From Lactuca virosa (lineage: Eukaryota; Streptophyta; Magnoliopsida; Asterales; Asteraceae): a DNA stretch of 64,000 nt. Where the stretch lies: positions 80,178,434-80,242,433 of the forward strand of contig CAKMRJ010004445.1 in assembly GCA_928212115.1 (NCBI GenBank), read 5' to 3'. Positions 1 through 12,632 of this stretch are shown here, piece after piece (position 1 is the stretch's first letter; the number at the start of each line of letters is the position of its first letter). The notes beneath the pieces were generated by a model, which was given only the letters and a program-made list of their open reading frames with translations, made no database searches and was not told where the DNA came from. A program made the translations under genes and the position numbers.

Positions 1-611
1 GTAAGAGAGACATGATTTGGACCTTGGTTATAAGTTATTACCCTAATTATTAATAGGGTGGATTTTGGATGTGTTCAGTGGGAGGAACCCTTGTAGTAGC
101 AAACGTGTGTGTGATTCGGTTATCTTCGGTTTGAGGTGAGTCTTCTCACTGTGCTTGTGGGTCGAAGGCACCAATATCGGCCCACTAGATTATGTTTGTA
201 TGATGCTAGCTGTCTTTGTAACTCTTGCATGTTTCTTTGATTAGGTTGAAATAAACCCTACGGTCGGGCCCATTATTGTATGATCGGGTTGAAAGAAACC
301 TCAGGGCTAGGCCCTAGGGCTGGGCCCATGAATATATGATGGGTTGAAAGAAACCCCAGGGATGGGCCCATGATTGTGTATTGGGTTGGAATATACGCTA
401 GGGCTTGGCCCAATTGTATGTTTGATATGTGGTACTTTGGGGAACTCACTAAGATTTGTCTTTATAGTTTATGTTTATGGTTTCAGGTACTTCCACTACG
501 AAAGGGAAGGGCCCGACGTAATAGCACAACACCCCCCTCATGATTCTGCACTTAGGATTATTTGTACTCTGATTTCTTTAACATTTTGTATTGTGGTTGA
601 CTTTGAGACAT
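1..611 (+). repeat. Retroelement-derived sequence, probably the 3' part of a gypsy LTR
   Basis: No credible gene is seen. The stretch contains GGGCCCA-rich degenerate repeats and then a segment of the kind found near the 3' ends of chromovirus LTRs. It abuts a TGTAAC start at 612. The assignment rests on general resemblance to the other LTRs in this window, and no boundary on the left is visible. Confidence 0.35.
243..421 (+). repeat. Four degenerate ~45-bp tandem repeats
   Basis: Units beginning GGTTGAAA or GGTTGGAA recur at about 243, 286, 341 and 383. Each is followed by a CAGGG/TAGGG segment and a GGGCCCA or GGCCCA box. The second unit is longer through an internal CTAGGGCT duplication. 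Confidence 0.7.
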
Positions 612-1588
612 TGTAACAACCAGTTATTTAGAGTCAACAAAAGTCAGTAAAAGTCAATGCAAGTCAAAGAAAGTCAAACTTGTTAAATCAAAGTCAAATT
701 ATTGAAAACATAAAACATAAATGTGATTTAATTCTTTATGTATATTAGAATTTTGGTAAAAGAATCAAATGCATTTTAAAAACCAAAAACACCCTTTGGA
801 AAACTGAGAAATCTCGCAGGACCCCACCTCCTCGGACCGAAATTGGATTTCGGTCAATATCGAAATCATGCGAGGCCATGACCCACTTCGGACCGTAAAC
901 GGTTCACGATCAGCACCGAAATCAATTTGCGAGGACCCACCTGTTACACTGAAATCTCTCTCTTTTGGGCTATTTTTCGATTGAAAACCTATCAAGCCCA
1001 TATGTAGGACCGAAATCACATTGTTTGAGGCCCAATAAGGCCGAAAACCCCTTTTATATATAAGTGTTTTGCCGCAAACTCCATTCATTTCTCACTTTCC
1101 AAACCGTGAACGCCTTCAAATTGATCTCAAAATTCTTTAAGGAATCTTCATGTCTTCAAGGGATTTCGCCAAGATCACCATTCAATCTTCAAATCTTCAA
1201 CCGAAATCCCTCAAGAACATTCATCCCATCTTCAAATCTTCATAATATCCTTCAAATCTTCAAGTGTCACTCAAGAACACCAAGCCTATCTTCAAATATC
1301 CATATTTAAACCAAGAACACCAAGAACAGCTCCAAATAATTACCAATAATTTTTGATACCGCTATTTTCACCTACGCTAGCCCGAGGATCGTCTCTAGCA
1401 TTTCGCTATCCAAAAACGAACACGTACTAGAGGTGAGTTCATACCCCTACGTTTTCACTATTTTTCAAAGTTTTTAAGGGACGGGGGGGGGGGGAATACA
1501 AGTAAACACAAGGACTCTTGTGTTAACATTTAAACGATTTTCAAACCATTTGCAATTGTTTCAAAACTATTTTATTACTGCACTATAT

Positions 1589-1675
<87 letters not shown>

Positions 1676-2671
1676 ATTCAATAGACTTAGAATTGGCAAT
1701 TCCGCCCTAAATCATGTTCCTTGTCTGGTTGTGGGTTTAGGATAAAATTTCTTATTCGACTGTCTTTTCACTCTTAATTATATATGCTGTAAATATATAT
1801 GAATATAAAATATATTTCATCATAATGTTAACCCTTTTGTAACATGTCGAGCAAAATGGTATTTTCACAAATCTTATATTACTGTTTATTACACACTATT
1901 AAATTGCAAGGGGTTTCAGTTCATTACAGAACATACATATAAACTATAATAGGTATAGTTTGGAGTACACTACACTACTTTCTAAATTCAATAATTGTTA
2001 CAAGAACATACATACAAACTATAATAGGTATAGTTTGGGAAACACTACACTATTCTACTAAGTTCAAGAACACCATACATGAGTAACTATATAAAATATA
2101 ACAGGTATACTTTATGGAACATACACACTACTTAACTATTTCAAGGATACACTACTAAAATAATTATTTAAGTACAACTATTTTACATTACAAGTACACT
2201 ACTACCGGGTAACACATACATTTTTTCAAGGGAACACTATAACATTATACGTAAACGAGTTAATACATGATTGTGAGGCACTACTTCATTGTACCCACTA
2301 GAGTACAGGTTAAAGTCCTATAAATTATAACCAGAGTCTCCTTGAGGGAGAGCGTGAATTTGTGTATAGATCTATACGGGAATGACAATCCTGCACCTTA
2401 ACTGTTAGCTACAGTTAGACCGGCAGGCCTGGGGTGACAAATGTCATAACATTCTAACGCCTGAAGAACGTTGTGGAGGCCACAAGTCATTTTAGCATGG
2501 TTATAAGAAACTCACAATAGTATCAACTAAACCATTGTTTACGGGGCTAACACTACTTCAAGAGTTTTATTTTAATAATAAGACTACATTACACTATTTC
2601 ACACTACAGCTGATGAATTCCAGGCACATATAAAAAATGTTTTTCATACAAACACTATTATGATATACTAC
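612..2671 (+). mobile_element. Gypsy LTR-like fragment with TATA box
   Basis: The segment starts TGTAACAACC, the typical start of the chromovirus LTRs here. It has a TATATAAG box at 1057-1064, followed by the pyrimidine-rich leader expected downstream of an LTR start site. It contains a long AT dinucleotide run and non-coding sequence up to 2671, where a second LTR begins with TGTAACGACC. No matching right end is visible, so it is best read as an LTR interrupted by the element at 2672. It encodes nothing recognisable. Confidence 0.45.
1591..1673. repeat. (AT)n microsatellite
   Basis: About 83 bp of alternating AT, broken once by a G at about 1627. Confidence 0.95.
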
Positions 2672-4335
2672 TGTAACGACCCAAATTTTACAAAGAATTT
2701 TTTCATTTTTAATTAGTCAACCATTTTCATAAAAACATAAAGATTCCAATAATCGTTTTCAAAACCTTCAACATTACAACATTATTATTTTCAAAACATC
2801 AGAGTGTCCCCCAAACCAGATCGGAAAAGAGATATAAAGTGCACGTCGCATCATCACGCCTTGCCTTTACCCTTGGACTCCGATGTACCTCAAACAAATC
2901 CACAAACAGTAAGTTGAAAGCTTAGTGAGTCCCCCAGATCATACCCCACACAAACCACATATCATATTAGCTATAAAGCTACCTCTGCCACATATCACAT
3001 GTCAATTAGCCATGAAGCTATCTCTACCGTTAGCCACAAAGGTTATCTCTACCATCAGCCATAAAGGCTGTCTCTACCATTGGCCATAAGGCCGTCTCTA
3101 CCATTAGCCATACGGCTATCTCTACCGTTAGCCACAAAGGCTATCTCTACCATATATCATGCACAAATACATATCACACCTCTACATAAAAGGTAAACCA
3201 ACTATCGCAAAATGGGCCGGCCTTGGTGCCTTAGACCCATTGGTATGGTGAGAAAACTCACCTCTCAAAGGCTGAACTGGCAAACTGGATTTAGGTATTC
3301 CTGTGTTGCTCTTTCCTTATAATCAATGAGTAAATATCTCAGCATAGTCCCATAAATACCCCCAGGGTCAACCCTGGTCAAAGTCAAAGTCTATAATCAA
3401 GGTCAACAGTCCATATTGACCTTGATTCGTCGAGTACAATCATTCACTCGTTGGGTTCCCTGCTTAACTCGTCGAGTCACCCGAGGGACTCGTCGAGTTC
3501 GTTGGTGTTTACGGCCGTAAACCATCAACCGTACACCTTTGACCGTAAACCCTTGGTCGTAAACGAGAAAACCCTCTCGACTCGCCGAGTCACTTGCACG
3601 ACTCGTCGAGTCCCCCAAAGTTCATCATGATTACGGTCCTTTCCAGTGGGACTTAAGGTCCCAAACTTTAGATCCATCATCTCCTATTATAGATTTCATG
3701 TAAAGTTACAAACTTTACGTGCATGCAGGGCCTTTCATAACCGTAAACACCAAAACTAATCCTCCAACAAGGTTTTCATTCTGGGGGATGGAATAAGCTT
3801 ATAAAGCATGCAACTTCATGATATTTGGGACCTAGTGAGGTTCAGATCTGGAACCATACCCTTGTGATAGGTCCAGATCTAGGCTTGCTTCCATTTCCTC
3901 AAAGTTTGTTCATGAACTCCCAATTAGAATATAGGCTTAAGGTAACAGATTCATACCTCAATTTGATGCCCAAGAAAAACTAAATGCTACATCCAGTGTT
4001 TTCCCCTTGATTCTTCTTCTCCAAGCTTGGATTCCTTCCCAAATTCCCAAAGTCAAGCTCTGAAATGCACATACTTCACACACCAGGGAGTTTACGGCCG
4101 TACACAGTCTCTTATGATGTTAAGGGAGGCTACAAGATCGTTTAATGAGGCTTATATAGGAGCAAACCCCGAAATTAGGGTTTTTCATTAAACAGCCCTG
4201 ACTCATCAAGTCAGCCTTCTGACTCGCTGAGTCACTTCCGATTCGTGCCCTGAAATACGACCCTACTCGACGAGTTGAGCTCCCAACTCGCCGAGTCCAT
4301 GCTCAAATCCTTTCCAATTCAAACCAGGTGTTACA
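2672..4335 (-). mobile_element. 3' LTR of a minus-strand chromovirus (Ty3/gypsy)
   Basis: The plus strand runs from TGTAACGACC at 2672 to GGTGTTACA ending at 4335, so both ends carry the TGTAAC/GTTACA inverted repeat of an LTR. On the minus strand a TATATAAG box lies at 4151-4158. The neighbouring integrase/chromodomain frame on the same strand stops at 4353, and a purine-rich tract (AAGTGGGG on the minus strand) lies between that stop and the LTR, as expected for a polypurine tract. Length is 1664 bp. The LTR contains a ~25-bp tandem array and many ACTCGTCGAGT palindromes. The partner 5' LTR is absent because copia 1 truncates the body at 4952. Confidence 0.8.
2967..3153. repeat. Seven ~25-bp tandem repeats inside the LTR
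   Basis: Units of the form TTAGCCAYAAAGGCTATCTC with a following TACC recur at about 3006, 3030, 3055, 3080, 3104 and 3128. A more diverged copy lies near 2967, separated by about 15 bp. Substitutions within the units tend to keep the AGCC/GGCT complementary halves. Confidence 0.85.
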
Positions 4336-4352
4336 AGTCTACCCCACTTGAA

Positions 4353-4952
4353 CTAGACTTCGTCCTTGAAGTCTGCTGACTCAAACAAATTGGGGTAATG
4401 ATCTCGCATCTCCTCTTCCGGTTCCCAAGTCCATTCGGAGCCCTTCCGATTTTGCCATTTCACTTTCACCAGTCTTACTTCCTTATTCCGAAGAGCCTTC
4501 GTCTTCCTATCCAAGATGGCAATGGGCTTCTCGATGTAGTTCAAGCTCTCATCCACTTGGATATCACCCAATGAGACAACCGCAGCCTCGTCTATGACAC
4601 ACTTCCAAAGTTGCGACACATGGAACGTGTTGTGAATCTGGCTAAGCTCCTCTGGCATATTCAAGCGATGTGCTACTTTGCCCACCCGGGCCGTGATCAT
4701 GAACGGGCCTATATACCAAGGCCCCAGCTTGCCCCTCTTCCGAAACCTGATGATCCCTTTCCATGGCGACACCTTCATCAACACGAAATCCCCCACCTGA
4801 AACTCAAGATCTGATCGTCGTCGGTCGGCATAGCTTTTCTGACGGCTCTGTGCGACCCGCAACCAGTCGCGCACCTGCTGAATCAACCCAGTAGTCTTGA
4901 GCACTACTTCAGTGCTTCCCATGACCCGGTGTCCAACCTCATCCCAACAAAC
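4353..4952 (-). pseudogene. Chromovirus integrase C-terminus plus chromodomain, 5'-truncated
   Basis: This is the last ~200 codons of a Ty3/gypsy polyprotein. It shows the integrase C-terminal region with the KSYADRRR and VLMKVSPWKG signatures followed by GPF, then a C-terminal chromodomain with VKWQNRKGSEWTWEPEEE. In chromoviruses this domain is thought to steer integration to particular chromatin. The frame is open from the stop at 4353 back to 4952, where copia 1 begins abruptly. The more upstream pol (protease, RT, RNase H, integrase core) is missing from the window. An ATG at 4920-4922 is internal to the original polyprotein, not a true start. The 3' LTR follows at once. Confidence 0.88.
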
Positions 4953-5266
4953 TGTTAGGGTCGAATTATATTGTAATATGGTGTAGTTTGTTTTACCCTT
5001 CGTATGTTTTGTTAAGTTTATTTACTGAGGTGTATTTCGTACGAAGCTTAATTGTCAATGCCTTAGTATTTTTTGTATGCTTTCACTGTTCCTATAAATA
5101 TGGAACTTTACTAGAGTTAGATAAGAGTCCTTGACAGAACCTGTCTATCTTCTCTATAAAAGTTGAGAGCATAAATGAGCAGAAACCAGATCTTATTTAC
5201 ATCGTTTGTTCAATCTGAATTCATTTAACTCTAATTTTGATTAATACTTGATTCCACGATTCATCA
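4953..5266 (+). repeat. Copia 1 5' LTR
   Basis: Starts TGTTAGGGTCGAA and ends TTCATCA immediately before the primer site; 314 bp. A TATAAATA box lies at 5093-5100. Similar in layout to the 328-331 bp LTRs of copia 2 but clearly diverged. Confidence 0.85.
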
Positions 5267-5268
5267 AT

Positions 5269-5280
5269 TGGTATCAGAGC
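5269..5280 (+). promoter_or_regulatory. Primer binding site, initiator Met-tRNA type
   Basis: TGGTATCAGAGC, complementary to the 3' end of plant initiator tRNA-Met, two bases after the LTR. Confidence 0.9.
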
Positions 5281-5524
5281 AGGAATCATGATCTGAGATC
5301 TAATTTTCATTCTGTTTCAAAAGGTTTTTGAATCAAAATTCTAGTTCAAAAAGTTCTGCATCTTTTGACGTGAAAAAGCTTTCTAGATCTTGAGTTGTGA
5401 TTTGATTCTGCAACAGATTTGTTGAATCGAGTATTCTACTTTGTTTTTCTGTTCAATTCAGCAATTTGCTCTCAAAATTTCTTTGATTTCTCATAAATTC
5501 TCAAAAAATTTCTTCCGTACATCA

Positions 5525-8500
5525 ATGGCGAACTTCAATCTCAACTCGATGACTTCATACTCTCATCTTCTAGGATCTTCAACTAAGATTCCTATGCTCA
5601 TTCCTGAATACTATGATCAGTGGTCTGACCGTATGCAGGATTACTTGAATGGAATCGATGAAGAGCTTTGGTCTTGCATTTTAGGGAATGTTACTTTTCT
5701 AACAAACCTTCAACCAATTGGATATTCATCAAGTACTACAAGTGTGGAAAATCAAAATGATCGTATGAAGAAACTTGAAAAATGATGCATAAGGGAGTTG
5801 CGTGGTGCATTGCCGCCAGTGGTGTATAACTATGTCAGAAGTTGTACAACTGCAAAGGAAATCTGGAATAATCTCAAACAAAAGTTTCAAGGCAGCGAGA
5901 AGACAAAAATCAATTCAGTTAAGCAATGTTTGATTGAATTGAAGGATTTCAAGAAAAAAGATGGTGAAACGATTGAAAGTTACTATGATAGGTTGAATGA
6001 GCTGATATATAAATGCAATAGTTATGGAATCACGAGGACTGCCATGGAATTCAATCTCATCCTTGTTATGGGACTCCGTAAAGAATGGAAAAGTGTTAGC
6101 ATGATGGTGAAAAATCAACAGAGTTTCGATAAAGCTTCTTTGAATGATTTGTACAATCTACTGAAAACTCACGAAAGTGAAATAAATGAAATGGCAGAAG
6201 AGTCGAAGCTTAGTCTGGGAGGTCCATTAGCACTTGTCACAAAAGTAGCTGAAAAGGAAACTGTCGAAAAAGATGATTCTGATGATGAAGAGGGCTTTAC
6301 AATGAATTCGGATGATGAGGCAATTGCTTTTTACTCTAACAACCGAGTCAAAAAGTTTTTCAAGAAACCGTTTAATTCGAAGGTGAAGCAAAGTGAAGGA
6401 AAATGAAGTTTTGTGAACAAAAATGCAGGAGAAGAGAAGAAGAAGTATGAGAAGAATGATGTGAAGGGTGCTAAGGAAAAGAAAGAGAAGAAACTGAAAG
6501 GAGATTCTGGTATGGATTGTCATTATTGCAATGGAGCTAATCATTTAGCAAATGGTTGCATGCTTCGAAAGAAAGATGAGAAGAAGAATAGAGTGAACGA
6601 TGAGGCATATTATGTGGAGAGGTTGGAAGAGGTACGTACGAAGGCGAAAAATCTATCATTGGTGGCTCAAGGTGAACAGGAGAATGACGGCACATATCAA
6701 ATCTGGTCTTCGGGCTCCGATGATGAGGAAATGCGTAATTCTACGCATGGGGCAATGTATGCAAAGCTGGAGGATGATTCAGATGATTCAGACGAAGAGG
6801 TCAAGGGACGTTGCTTTGTGTCAAAATCTGCTGATAAATCTCCAATGACAACAAAGGTACGTAACATTCTTCAATCTTTCAGTATTCCTTTAAGTGCATA
6901 TGATTCTGAAATTGTTGCTTTTGATGATACTGTTGCTTATTTCGATAATTTGGTTGTTTCTGCTAGCAATGAAGCTAAGAAATTAAGCAATCAGTTGTTA
7001 GAGACACAGAAGAAGTTAGATACGAAAGTTCTCAAGATAGAATATTTAGAATTGCAAATAACAAACATAATGTGTGATCGTGATTTGTTATCTAGTGATG
7101 TAAAACTTTTGCTAGCTCAACGAAATATCTACTATAATTCTGCTAAACGTCTATATGTGAAATTAACTGCATTACATCATTCGTGTAATATTAGCAAGGA
7201 ACAACATAGGAAATGATTACCTTTTCTAGCATACGAAAGAGCGAAGGTAGATAATATTTCGTATGATTGTGAGAAAACCATTGCTGAGTTTGACAAGATT
7301 CCTGATGATAGGTATGCTTATGGAATTGTCAAAATTGATGAATGTCTTGATACAAATGAATTGATTAACATTGTGAATGATACTTTGACCAAGTCAGAAC
7401 AAATAAAAATTTTGAAAAAGACTGAGAATTCGACATCTGATTCTCAATCTAATTTTGCCGATATTGAAGATAACTCTGACAATATTAGCGAAATTAGTGA
7501 TATTGGGGATGTTGATTGTTCTCAGTTGTCTGTCATTAATGTCGCATCAAAATCTCAAGGAAAAAAAAACTTAAGGATTTGGAAGTTAAGATTGAAACTG
7601 ACAAACCTTCAACTTCAAAAGTTTGTGATTATGAGTTTGTGGATATCCGAGATAGTCAAACGGATAGCAGTGATGATGATAATGATGATGACGAATCGGT
7701 TAAAAAGGTCTCTTCAAACAAAGATTCGAAAGAAAAAGAAATTCCTCGTGTTGTTGTTGATCAAGTATTTGGGGACACTGAAAATTTTGACAAAGTGTTG
7801 TCTGAAAAAGGAGCCCATTATTTGGAAACAAATCAAGTGGTGTATCCTAATTTCAAGTGTACTGATGATGTTGTCTTTCCAAATCAAGTGTTTGTTACAA
7901 CTGGAAATGTTGAAAACATTAAACCAGAATTCACCAAAATGGTCGAAGATGACAACAAGAAGACAACGGATGAAGGATTCTTTTCAAATCAAAGCACAGT
8001 CGAAAATACCTTAACAAAGAATTTGTATGTTTTTCAAAGACAAAAACCACAACGCAAATGGGTTGAAAAATCAAAAATTCTAAAAGAAGTTACAAAAGAA
8101 ATTGTTGTTGAAAAACACGATATTGTCAAATTAAATTCCAAAGAATTTAAAGAACAAATTGACAAGTTTTCAAAAGAAAATGCAATTTCCAAAAGACAAG
8201 CTCGAAAGAAGATTTTTTGGTAAACCATGGAACTTCGAAAACAACATAATGGGTTGAATTTGGAAATAACTGACAACAAAAAGACTAAATCTGTTGAAAA
8301 CAAGTCTTCTCATTCAGTAATATATTCAGATCTTAAGCAAAATCCCGCTCAAACAAATAAATCTAAATCTGAATTTCAATCAAAAACAAATTTTTCGAAA
8401 GTTTCAAACTCATCTTTTTCAAGAAATAACGAAAATACATCAAAGAATGTTCAATATCAATAATCACATCAACGATTTTCTTCTAATCAACAAACAAGGT

Positions 8501-9088
8501 TTTCTCAAAAACAAAAATCTCCAAATCGATTTTCTCAAACTCAAAGTGTTGGCAACAATGATGGAAGTCGATATGCTATGGCATTTAGACCTAAATCAAA
8601 TGTTGATTTCTTTCCACAAAAACCGAATTTTCCAAATCCTATAGGAAAACAAACCTTCAAAGTTTCGTACACAAAAGGGTTGTCTCGTGACAAAAACATC
8701 GATCATTGGCTTGAAGGAAAAGGTCGAAAATATCAATCCAGGAAATATTCTCAACAACAAATTCACGACGCCTATGAGAGTTATGTGAATTCTTCGTCAA
8801 CTGAAAGCTCGTCATCAAAAGATTCGAATGTTTCGGTTAAAACTTGGCAACCGGTTTCGAAAGACAAGCTTGATCATACTCAATCTACAAATACGAAGGC
8901 ATGTGTCAGTGACATTTTCCAAACTAACAAAAACTTATGTTTCAGTTTCTTTAAATAATGATGTGGACTTAATTGATAGTCTAAAAACTAAAGTTTGTGA
9001 TTGGGTTAAAAGTTCTTCATTTCATTCTGTTTTCAAAACTAATTTCCAAGGACCCAAACAGCCTTGGGTACCTAAATTCTTTCATTGA
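5525..9088 (+). pseudogene. Copia 1 gag, with several stops and frameshifts
   Basis: Starts at the ATG at 5525, equivalent to 36548 in copia 2. It encodes a capsid-like region with EYYDQWSDRMQDYL near residue 33, a UBN2/Gag-like helical region (5800-6250), a CCHC knuckle CHYCNGANHLANGC at about 6520-6560, and a long acidic/Ser-rich tail. In-frame stops lie at 5783, 6404, 7214, 8221 and 8461. Frame changes occur near 7560 and 8945. It ends at a TGA (9086-9088) also present at the same place in copia 2. Gag would form the virus-like particle; this copy cannot make a full protein. Confidence 0.85.
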
Positions 9089-12000
9089 TCGCAGGTACTA
9101 TGTGACGAGCAATATGATGAGAAATGGTATATTGATAGTGGTTGCTCACGTCACATGACTGGACGAAGGGAAAACCTAAGAGATTTTCGCAGCTTGGAGC
9201 ATGCAGGAGTTGTGAAGTTTGGCAATAATCACAAATGCCAGGTGAAAGGCTATGGTAAAGTCACGAATGGAAAATTCACTGTTAATCGCGTTGCTTATGT
9301 CGAAGGTCTTCAACATAACTTGATAAGTGTTCCCAACTTGTTGTGGGCACTGGCAATCAAGTGGTGTTTAACGAAGAAGGCAGCATCATTTCAAATGTTG
9401 AAACTAACAAAGTCTTGCTCAAATCCAAACGACATGGTGACATGTTTACTCTTGATATCAAACCAATCATTGGGAAACCCTCAGTGTGCTTACTTTCGAA
9501 AGCTTCATCTGACATCAGCTGGTTATGGCATCGACGTTTATCACATTTAAACTTTCGAAACTTAAATAAATTGGTTGTTGATGATCTTGTTCGTGGTTTA
9601 CCTGTACTAAAATTTGATAATGATACTTTGTGTGCAGCTTGTGAACAAAGAAAACATCACAGGAAAGGCCATCCAATTGTGATAGATTCGAAAATTATAG
9701 AACCATTGGAACTTCTACACATTGACCTTTGTGGACCATCGACTGTTGAAACTCTCAACAAGAAACGGTATGTTTTGGTTATTGTTGATGATTTTTCACG
9801 CTTTACTTGGGTATATTTTCTCAGGTTAAAATCTGAGGTTGCTCAAACAATGATCGAGTTTATTAAGAAGATTGAGTTGAGTCTGAAGAAAAATGTTCGA
9901 AAGATCAAAAGCGATAATGGATCTGAGTTTAAGAACCATGTGTTGGATTCGTACTTAACAGAAAAAGGAATTTCGCATAATTTATCTTCGCCTTATACAC
10001 CGCAGCAAAATGGTGTGGTTGAAAGACAAAATAGGTCACTTTGTGAAGCAGCTAGAACTATGTTGACATGTGCGAATCTTCCTCAATATCTATGGGCTGA
10101 AGCAGTTTCGACAGCTTGTTTCACTCAAAATCGATCTTTCATTCATCGTCGATTCAATATCACTCCGTATGAAATTATCAATAATCGAAAACCTAATGTC
10201 AAATTCTTTCATGTTTTTGGCTGCAGGTGTTTTATAATGAATCTTAAAGATAACCTTTCAAAATTTCAAGCTAAAGCTGACGAAGGCATATTTTTGGGAT
10301 ATTCGCACAATTCGGTTGCATACAGAGTGTTAAATAAACGAACAAGAAAAATCGAAGAAACTTTCAATCTTACTTTCGATGATTATTATGTCAAACAAGT
10401 TGAAAAGCAATTTGAACAAAAACCAATTATTAATGAATCATCTGATGAAACTGAAGAATCAACTTCATCTGATTTTGATTATGATTTAATTTTTGGTATT
10501 CCTGATAGGGTTGTGGATGCTGAAGTTCATGCGAATGATAATCATCACTTTGAATCTTTGAAGCATAATGATGACTTGGAAATTCCTCAAAACATAGTAG
10601 ATGTTAATTCAACAACGAATTCTCTTGGACTTGGCGAAAGTATGCTTGATAACCAGTAGAAGGAGAGCACTTGGATTCGAATACTCTGGTTGAGGGGGAG
10701 CATTCTTTCGAGGGGGAGAATGGGAGAATGGATGTTGTTGTTGAGGGGGAGCATCTAGTTGAGGGGGAGCATCAAAATGATAATCGTGTTGAGGAAGAGA
10801 ATGAAACAATAAATTTTAATCAAAATGATGATTTTCATGATCTAAATGATAATCTTTCTGTTGTAGGATCTGAAAATGAAGAGATGTACGAAGATGCACC
10901 TTTGGATTTTGATCCGGCTTATCCACCGTTAGAGAAATGGACAAAGACTCATCCAATTGATCAAGTCATTGGAAATCCTCAAGATGCAGTATTAACAAGA
11001 GCTCAGATTCGTGCGAAGAATCAGGTATTAAATACTCATCAAGAATTTTGCATGTTCAATGTTTTCATATCTAAAATTGAACCAAAGACAGTTAAGATGG
11101 CAATGGAACACTCAGATTGGGTTGTTGCAATGCAATCTGAACTGGATGAATTTGAAAGAAACAAGGTTTGGAGATTAATTCCTAAACCTGAAAATGTTTC
11201 AATTGTCGGGTTAAAATGGATTTTCAAAAACAAAACCGACAAAGATGGAAATATTGTACGAAATAAAGCACGATTAGTTGTAAAAAGATATTCGCAACAA
11301 GAAGGAATTGATTATGAAGAAACTTTTGCCCCTGTTTCAAGACTTGAGGCTGTACGAATATTCTTAGCATATGCAGCTCATAAGGATTTTGATGTCTATC
11401 AAATGGATGTGAAATGTGCCTTTCTCAATGGAGAACTCGAAGAAACGGTTTTTGTAGAACAACCTCCAGGTTTCGTAAATGAAATGCATCCTGATCATGT
11501 ATATATTTTAGATAAAGTCGTATATGGGTTAAAACAAGCACCAAGAGCATGGTATGCAACACTTACCAGTTTCTTAAAACAGTCAAAATTTAAGCAAGGA
11601 TCAGTTGACCCCACATTATTTCGAAAGAAAGTTGGGTGTCATCTGATGCTTGTTCAAATTTATGTTGACGATATTATTTTTGGCTCTACTGACCCTGCTT
11701 TGTCTAATGAATTCGAAAATTTGATGAAAAGCCAATTTGAAATGAGCATGATGGGTAAAATAAATAATTTTCTTGGCTTAAACATATGTCAAAACAGAGA
11801 AGGCATATTCATCAATCAAGAGAAATATACAAGGAATTTGCTCGAAAAGTTTGGATTAACAAATAGCACGAAGTTAAGAGTACCAATGGCTGTTGGCACA
11901 AGGCCCACACCTTCGTTAGAATCGCCTGCGGTTGATCTTACCTTATACAGGAGCATGATAGGTTCATTGCTTTATCTTATTGCAAGTAGACCTGATATCA

Positions 12001-12632
12001 TGTTTTCTGTATGTAATTGTGCTAGGTATCAAGCAACTCCTCGAGAACCACATTTAACAGCTGTGAAGAATATCTTTCGTTATCTCAAGGGAACAATTTT
12101 GTTTGGATTGTGGTATCCTTCAAAAACAGGATTTTTCATTCAGGCATTCTCAGATGCAGATCTAGAAGGGTGTACATTGGATCGAAAAAGTACAAGTGGT
12201 GGTTGTCAATTATTGGATGGAAAGTAGGTTAGTTGGCAGTCGAAGAAACAAACATGTGTTTCGATTTCTACTGCTGAAGCCGAATATGTAGCAGTTGCTG
12301 CTTGTACATCTCAAATTATTTGGATTCAAAGTCAGTTGAGAGATTATGCTGGGAATATGAAAAATATTCCATTGTACTGTGATTCTCAAAGTGCTATATG
12401 CATTTGTCATGATCCAGTACAACATTCGAAAACAAAACATATAGCTCTTCGTTATCACTTTATCAAAGATCATGTGGAAGATGGAAACATTGAAGTTCAT
12501 TTTGTAAAGACAACTGATCAGCTTGCTGATATTTTTACAAAAGCTTTAGATGAAAAATCATTTGTTCGAATTTTGATAGGATTGGGAATGATTGAAGCGA
12601 GTTTAGTTCCAGGACGGATTTCGAATGTATAG
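9089..12632 (+). pseudogene. Copia 1 pol: protease, integrase, RT, RNase H; broken
   Basis: Ty1/copia order is intact. Protease has WYIDSGCSRHMTG at about 9129. The integrase zinc region starts WHRRLSHLNF at about 9524, and the catalytic DDE core includes HIDLCG, KSDNGSEF and an E in GVVERQNRS. RT has QMDVKCAFLNG at 11400 and YVDDIIFG at about 11664. RNase H has ISTAEAEY at about 12263 and DIFTKAL at 12530. Frame changes lie near 9340 and 10655, and a TAG at 12225-12227. In the integrase zinc region the residues after CAACE differ from copia 2, which has EVGKQHK. The 10658-10770 linker carries repeated GAGGGGGAG tracts. Not functional as it stands. Confidence 0.88.

Noticed and set aside
2967..3153. 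CRISPR-like array
   Set aside because: Units are contiguous and diverged with no spacers, and they lie in a plant LTR.
5269..5280. tRNA gene near the Met-tRNA match
   Set aside because: Only the 12-base primer site is present, as expected just inside an LTR.
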